From Poecilobothrus nobilitatus (Eukaryota > Arthropoda > Insecta > Diptera > Dolichopodidae): 64,000 nt of DNA. The notes under the pieces are model-generated. The model was not told the origin of the DNA. It searched no databases and saw nothing but the letters and a program-made list of their open reading frames with translations. The position numbers and the translations under genes are program-made. Below, piece after piece: positions 57,659 through 64,000 of this stretch (positions are counted from its first letter, which is position 1; every line of letters starts with the position of its first letter). Location of the stretch: positions 168,218,438 through 168,282,437 of the forward strand of contig OX352773.1 in assembly GCA_947095535.1 (NCBI GenBank). Direction: 5' to 3'.

Positions 57659-58670
57659 TCGTATATATAGGTAACAAATTATAAAAGACTTTTTTTTAAA
57701 ATTACTTTCTAGTTCTGTATATATTCAAATCAATACAACTTTTTATTTATGTATAATGTGAAATCTACAGGTGGTTTTAACAGTTTTAAATGATGTCCAT
57801 ACCTGTAGTATTATATAAAAATTATAATTGTATTTTATAAATAGCTTGTAAAGTTATGCAAAATAATTTACAATTGCATTGATGAAATTTTAAGGTATTT
57901 ACAAAAAAAAAACAAAACCAAAAAGAAAACTTTTATAATAGAATTAGAATACAATTTAATCATAAACATAATAAATAAAGATTTTTATCTGCTGATATAT
58001 ATCATGATTTATAATGATGTCTTTAAATATCAATCAATAATTTAATAGTATTAGTAAAACAAGTAAGTTTGAAATTTTATTAAAAATAAAATTTAAGAAC
58101 TGGCGAAATATTTTCTAGTATGGTTTGAACTTTGTCACATATTTTAATTAATACATGAATAGACCTCTTATTTAACGGTTATTTTCGAATACTTCTATTT
58201 TCCTCAATCAGATTTCTAATTCTTAACAAATTTTTAAGAAAAAAAAAAATTTGAATTGAATGAAAAAAGTGCAATATTATTGAATTTGTGATACATAAAT
58301 AATATACATATGTATCTATGTATCATAATATTAATTTTGATGCAAACTTCAACAAATATTTTTGTGAATTGCATGAAAATTATTTTGTACATTTATTACC
58401 TATAAATTTTAAAAATCTAGGCTTAAATTTTATTCTTAAAAAATTTCAAAAATACATATGTACATATGTATGTATGTACTTGTTTTTTACTGGTTTACAA
58501 TTCAATTAAATTTTTAAAATAAAAAAATACAAATCATTTTTCATATTATATTACTACATACCTCAATGGAAGCGACGAATTTTTATTAGAATAATTACGA
58601 ATACTCATTCCAATAATAGCAAATTTTTATATACATATGTACAATGCACACATTTGTTAGCTTTTATTTT
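55233..58670. other. AT-rich, TA microsatellites, no gene
   Basis: Long imperfect (TA)n tracts at 55757-55830, 55917-55965 and 57631-57660. Open frames here are TA-repeat artefacts. Confidence 0.4.
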
Positions 58671-59545
58671 TATACCCGTACGATAGGATCGGGTATAATA
58701 AAATTACTCCTCCGTTTGTAACACCTCGAAATAAGCGAGCTAGATATACCTTCAAAGGTATGGATCGGATCAGAAAAAAATTCTAAGACTTTTGAGCCAT
58801 GTCCGTCCGTCCGTCCGTCAGCACGCTAACTCAAAAACTAAGAAAGCTAGAATCTTGAAATTTACACAAAATATTCTTGGAGTAATTTGTAGGTTCCCTA
58901 TTTTTTTTGGTTGAGTTTGGACCGAAACTTAGGGTAGCTCTCGAACACCTAACTTTTAGATCCCGACATTTTTTTGAAATAGAGCTATGAAATTTTAACT
59001 GCTGATAGATCTCACAAAAATATTAATTTTATTTTTAATAACTTTTTTTAGTAGCCCCACCCGTTACGGAGCTACAGCTCCCCAAAGGTTCAAAAAAGCT
59101 CTACATTTAAATTGTTATAGCACAAGTTGTATAAGGTATATCTTCATTTTGAAAACGCCAAACGATTACTACTTTCATTAACTTTAAAAGTATATATACA
59201 ATAAATATATATTTGTGGCATACGGTGTCTTAATTTACCGTTATGCGAAACTCAAATTTTGCAAAATCCTTTAACCCTTCTATCTTCTAAACGGTTAAAG
59301 TTGGAAACTTGAAATTTTGACAGAAGTTAGATCTTTGAAAATAAGTATGAGTCATTTCAGAAATTTTTTTTGTATCACTCCCCGTTTAGGAGCTGTAAGG
59401 GGTCAAAAACTGAAAATTTCCTATTTTTAAACACCTGTAACTTGAACACCTGTTAAAATTTTTTTGAAGTAGTACACAAAAATTAAAGCTTCAACATTAT
59501 ACTCTTATTTTTGTTAACAACTATTTTTAATAATATAGGGTTACT
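58671..59545 (-). mobile_element. Dispersed repeat family 2 relative, with hairpin and (GTCC)n
   Basis: A terminal hairpin TATACCCG...CGGGTATA (58671-58697) is followed by AGCGAGCTAG, CCATG(TCCG)n (58801-58817) and AGCACGCTAACTC. The body matches the 34.6- and 51.3-kb copies loosely (CACCCGTTACGGAGCTACAG, TTAGGAGCTGTAAGG). It is the most diverged member and suggests several subfamilies. Confidence 0.6.
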
Positions 59546-61559
59546 TTATAATTGACGAAAGTGTTACTTGATTTTTTCAAATTTTCTAACAAATTACTTT
59601 AACGATTTTTTTTCCATTTTGTTTTACTCGATAATTTGAAATTGTTGAGGATATAATGCGTAGTACAAAAAAATATAAATAAATAAACAACATAACGGTT
59701 GCTTGAAGAATTTTTATTTATATGATATTGATATATATACATACTTATATAATATCATGTTTATTTACATATCGTATATGTCACTAGTGAATGAATGATA
59801 AGAGTATAGATGTATATTATATAGCGCCGTATTTACATACATATATGTATTTTATTGTACTTATAAGAAATTATTCTGTCAATGGAATATTTAAATATAA
59901 TATAATATAATATTTAAAATTATATTTACTATTTTGTACTAAGTAAATTTAATATACATTTACCGCTTAGTATTAAATGGTACTATAGAATATTTGAAAA
60001 AGTTTTGGATTGATAATCGTTATGTGGAAGGTTAAAATCTGCTTTTAAAGAATGTATAAACATATAGTTTGAATATATGTACAACCGATAATTCTAGAAA
60101 TTATAAAATTCACCCAAATTATTTTAAAATACTAAAATATTAAAAAAATAATATTGTAAGCAAAGTGACAGGCTGTGAACATACTAACGGTTCGTACGGG
60201 TATCTAAGAGTTGACAAAGGCAACTGTATTCTTCCTCGTTACAAAATGTACTTTCATACACAATTTGTCATAATGATGTCAAACTCAAAAAATCTTACAT
60301 ATATTATACACACACTTACATATTATGTTCACATTCATTCTTTACACAAAACAGAAAAAAAACAAAAAAAACATAACAAAACAAAAAATATATAGATAAA
60401 TACTTAACATTACATAGCTACATATGTATATAAATACATATATATCTATACTATTTGTATCAAACTACATGTATAGCAAAAGCGTATATTGTATAGAAAC
60501 ATAAACTTCGGAAAAAAGAAAAAAGGAGGAAAACAAAGGCTCATATATTTCCCCAATAATAAATACCAACTATAATTATAATTTAGTAGTTTTCAGCCAC
60601 ACACTATGTATTATGACATTCCGCTAAGTTTTGAATACAAGTACATATTTGGATACGATTTTTTTTTATTATAAAATCTACATTACATATAACATACATT
60701 TGTATGTGTGTTTAGAATCAAGATTTTTTTTGTTTTCTTTTCGAATCAAGAAATTTTGTATCCCATACGAATTTTTTGTAATTTAGACGGGACAGTAAAA
60801 TATACTTCCACACCAGCTACAGGACTCTTTGTATATATATAAATTTGTTACGTTTAGATGTATGTATTGTATAAAGAAAAGTTTAAATTATTTTTATAAT
60901 GATTAAAGAATATATTGAAAATGTGAACATTTTTTTTTAAACTTTATAGTGAAACTTTATGTAAACTATTTAATTATTTAGTATCTTATTCTATTTAGAC
61001 CAAAAGAGTTTAACAGAGTTTATTTAGAGTTTTTTCTTATTTAAACTAAATTTATGATTTGATCATTGGTAAAAATTTCGATAGGTAAAAAAATCTAAAA
61101 TAATTTAAAGATTTAGAAACTAACTTAACTTAAATACGATTAAACTACTTAATCTATAATTAAAAAATATTATGTTATTTAATATTTTGTGCTAATTCAA
61201 GAGAATTATTCAGCCAGCCACCAATAATATTGATTTAATCATTTATCTTTATCCTGTAATAGTACTTTATATTTTTACTCGTCTTATATATCTCAGGTTA
61301 TAATCTATAAGTTTGCATGTAGCCCATCTGTTATAGTGATATAATAGCGGGACATGGTTTTGACTTTGAATCTAGTCCTTTTTCTGTAATCATGTAAAAT
61401 GCTCCGGGTCAATAAATCTCGTGAAGATGTCTTTTTTTTTAGGTACACCTCATTGTGGTGGAAAATATGGATATTAAATAATTTTTAGGAGTATTTTGTG
61501 GTCTGTCCTTATAATTTTGAATAAATTTTATTATAAAATTATCGATTCTTATGATTTGT
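59546..61559. other. No feature seen
   Basis: AT-rich spacer. The frame at 60165-60395 is unremarkable. TA-rich tracts occur around 59735 and 60430. Confidence 0.35.
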
Positions 61560-61574
61560 GTTGACAAATTTAGT

Positions 61575-61825
61575 TATTATTCGCATTTACGAGATTTTTT
61601 AATTTCTGCACGTTTTACGAGTCTTCGCTGGATATACTCTAGGCAATCTTTTTACGAAGCCAGATAACAATTTTTTTAAAATAAGTAAACCACGTTTCTT
61701 TGGCGATTTTCTTTTTTGATTTTACGTTCTCCAGGAGTGTGATTTTTACCACATTTCACACATCTGATGTCGTGATGTAACAGTTTAAAGCAGTGTTTTT
61801 GACATCTAGTACATTAAATTGCTTG
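61575..61825 (-). pseudogene. Relic of a LINE ORF1 (Gag-like) with CCHC zinc knuckles
   Basis: Minus strand: CTRCQKHCFKLLHHDIRC resembles a first CCHC knuckle, with a stop just before it. CVKCGKNHTPGE is the usual start of the second. After a frame break a KDCLEYIQRRLVKRAEIK stretch fits the region after the third. In jockey-type LINEs this protein binds RNA. The fragment is short and broken. Confidence 0.55.
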
Positions 61826-62099
61826 AAATTTATAAATGTTTGTTACCTAAAGTAATTTTTTTCACAAGAATAGCGAATAGAAAACTAATTTTAACTAGTA
61901 ACGAAATTATTTGAGAATTGAAAAAGTATAAACTATCTAGAGATAAATCTGGATAAAAAAAACTAAATTTTGATTATTATTACAATCGAAGATGAATATT
62001 TTACTCTAAGGAATTCCTATTTGAAAATTTTTGGCAGTAATATGGATAAAAATACATGAGCTCGCCAGGATTGCAAAATAAATTTCTATTTAAGATAAA
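61826..62099. other. No feature seen
   Basis: AT-rich spacer. Confidence 0.3.
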
Positions 62100-62830
62100 T
62101 TTCATTATTAAACGAGTGCAGTAGAGTAGACTGTGTCAACTCTGGGATACCCGTAAGAACTGTTTCTATAAAACTTGATCATTTTTTAAAAAAAAATTTA
62201 AAAAAGTTACGGACGTTAACTACGAAGTTATATTTATGTGAATTGTGGAAATGTAGACAGCACAACTAAATTTTACAGAAGTTATTGCCCTAAAACTTGA
62301 TTATTTTTTGTATGATTTTAGATGCTTATCTTCATAAAGTTTCAACAGGTGCAAGAAGCCTGAATCTACTCCTCTATAACCCAACCAAATTTTACAGAAG
62401 TTTTTAGCATACAATTCGACATCTTTCTACTAAATTTTAGATACCAATAGCTTCAATAGACACTAAGTTATTTTCATGTAAAAAGAGTATTTGTATGACA
62501 GCTACCCGAACCTGTTGCATCAACACAACCAAATTTTACAGATATTGTTGGCCGATACCATTTTGCTAAATTTCAATATAAAGAAAGAAGTTGTATGGCA
62601 GCTACTAGATCCCGGCTGCTGAAATTGCTACATTTAAGTAGCGAAATTAACAATTTTGCAAAAGTGATGTAAACAAAATTACAGCCTCCTTTACTTTTTT
62701 AGTTATCGTGCGAATGAACAAACGAACGGACGGACGTACATGTCTTAATCGGCACAAAATAAAAATTATAAATATGATTACAGTATAGCTTCTTATTTTT
62801 TTATACCCGTATATTCATACATATAGTTCA
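62100..62830 (+). repeat. Dispersed repeat family 3, copy 2 with (GGAC)n box
   Basis: Matches 19310-19760 and continues to AGTTATCGTGCGAATGAACA and ACGGACGGACGTACATG (62727-62743), then ends near TTTTTTATACCCGTATA. The TTATCGTGCG-(GGAC)n module is the one shared with families 1 and 2. Confidence 0.65.
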
Positions 62831-64000
62831 TAGTTCAACTTCTGTTTACTTAAAATTTGTTTGATTTGACCGAGTGTAGCTCAGATATACAACTCCGAAA
62901 TTTACATAAATAAATATATTTCGGTACTTAATTAAGTCAGACTTAATTAAGTTGTAATACTTTATAAAATTTTATGATAATAATTTCTATAAAATTTGGT
63001 TTGCTCGAAGCAACGGGTTCGAGTAGCTAGATATCTTACAACTCCGAAATTTATAAAAATATCATCTAATACTTAATTAAGTTAGTATCTAAAATTTTGT
63101 AAAAAAAATGATTAAATTTTATGGAAACAACATATATTATGTCCATTCCTTATGCTATTCATAATCAACTCTACACTTTTACTACTTTCTTTTAAAACTA
63201 TTATTGTATAGAAGAACAAAAAATTTTCCATTACGATTTGATTTGAAATAAATTGTCTAATAATTTTACAGAGTCATTTATATATTATTTCATTAAATTC
63301 ATCCGAAAATAATTAAGTCTTATATAAAAATAAATTTTTTCCCCAAAAAAAAATATAAATTTTTTGGGTATTTATTATTAAAAATTATAGTCATTGTTTT
63401 TCTGGAAAAACAAAAAAAAACAAAAATTCAATTGAAAAAAAAACAGGAGATGAAAATTCAAAACAAATAAAAGATTAATGATTCCTAATTAATTTCATTC
63501 ATAATAAATATATTAAAAAAAAAAATCCCAAAATGTCTTTCTTAATTATCTAAAAAAAAAAAAATAAATTAAAAAATAAATTAGATTCTGAAAAAAGATG
63601 TGCAGACATTCTAATTATTTTTCAAATAAAAATACAATATATAGGTATACATACAAATATTTATGTCCTTTTATTTGATTTGATTTTAAAAAACCCAACG
63701 ACTTTTTAAAAACTTAATACTCATCAATTTATTATCAACATTTTAATTTATGTACTAAAAATAAATTTTTATTTTCTAATAGTCAAAATATAAAATCAAT
63801 TATTTTAATGAATATATACCGACATTTTTCTATACGTACATACATATTTTATATATGTTTTTCTGTCGAAAATTTAATTCCCAATAATTAATTCCCAGTC
63901 TTTAATCATAAAAAGAAAAAAAAATTTACGAAACCCTTACCTACCTGTACAATTTCTAAAAAAATATTTTTTTATGTTTTTTTATTATTTTGGATTTTGA
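62831..64000. other. No feature seen
   Basis: AT-rich spacer with A-runs. A local near-duplication of ACTTAATTAAGT(C/T) and GATATCTTACAACTCCGAAA-like text occurs around 62890-63090. Confidence 0.3.

Noticed and set aside
1..64000. CRISPR array, prokaryotic operons or a phage-defence system
   Set aside because: No direct repeats with spacers and no bacterial genes; spliced gene, SINEs and LINEs show eukaryotic nuclear DNA.

Overview
The window looks like nuclear DNA of an insect, most likely a fly. It is very A+T-rich (roughly three quarters or more by eye) and dominated by microsatellites, homopolymer runs and transposon remains. Three things point to an insect, and probably Diptera: a spliced gene matching the TNF ligand Eiger; dispersed elements with the (GTCY)n plus (TA)n core typical of dipteran mini-me/DINE elements; and jockey-type LINEs, DUF4817-type mariner and hAT DUF4371 copies. 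There is no bacterial-style operon content.

The only host protein-coding gene I can support is the 3' part of eiger (egr), on the + strand. Four exons (2230-2406, 2518-2828, 2958-3092, 13526-14214) join in perfect phase to give the last ~436 residues: a charged, His-rich stalk with basic cleavage-like motifs, then a TNF homology domain (THD). The start and transmembrane exon must lie left of the window, because 1-2115 is the 5' end of a broken hAT element sitting in an upstream intron. The last intron (10.4 kb) lies inside the THD-coding region and is packed with mobile DNA: two tRNA-derived SINEs, a 5'-truncated LINE with an open reverse-transcriptase frame and a ~15-bp target duplication (7621-9569), a Helitron-like element with 142-bp tandem repeats (10248-11433), and a foldback structure with perfect 140-bp arms (11775-13295) holding a second, older LINE copy with its own target duplication.

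From 14.3 kb to the right edge I find no further host gene. That stretch holds mobile-element relics: three or more dispersed families sharing a (GTCY)n box (copies near 19.3, 26.3, 30.4, 34.6, 45.8, 51.3, 58.7 and 62.1 kb); four more tRNA-derived SINEs, all on the + strand; small inverted-repeat (MITE-like) elements at 18.0, 18.7, 24.9, 37.0 and 54.0 kb; LINE relics at 22.9, 27.3, 39.5, 42.7 and 61.6 kb; and a truncated mariner transposase at 30.5-31.0 kb. There is also a degenerate U6 snRNA copy at 31.85 kb and a tRNA-like sequence at 54.8 kb. The 44-50 kb segment is unusually dense in poly(A)/poly(T) runs.

The most unusual items are: a ~83-residue Gln/His/Asn/Glu-rich insertion apparently inside the Eiger THD; the perfect 140-bp inverted repeat; two Helitron-like copies carrying about six 142-bp units each; a chimera between two element families at 26.3-26.9 kb; and a 122-bp snapback element with a hammerhead-like core. 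All family names rest on recognising motifs by eye; no database search was run.
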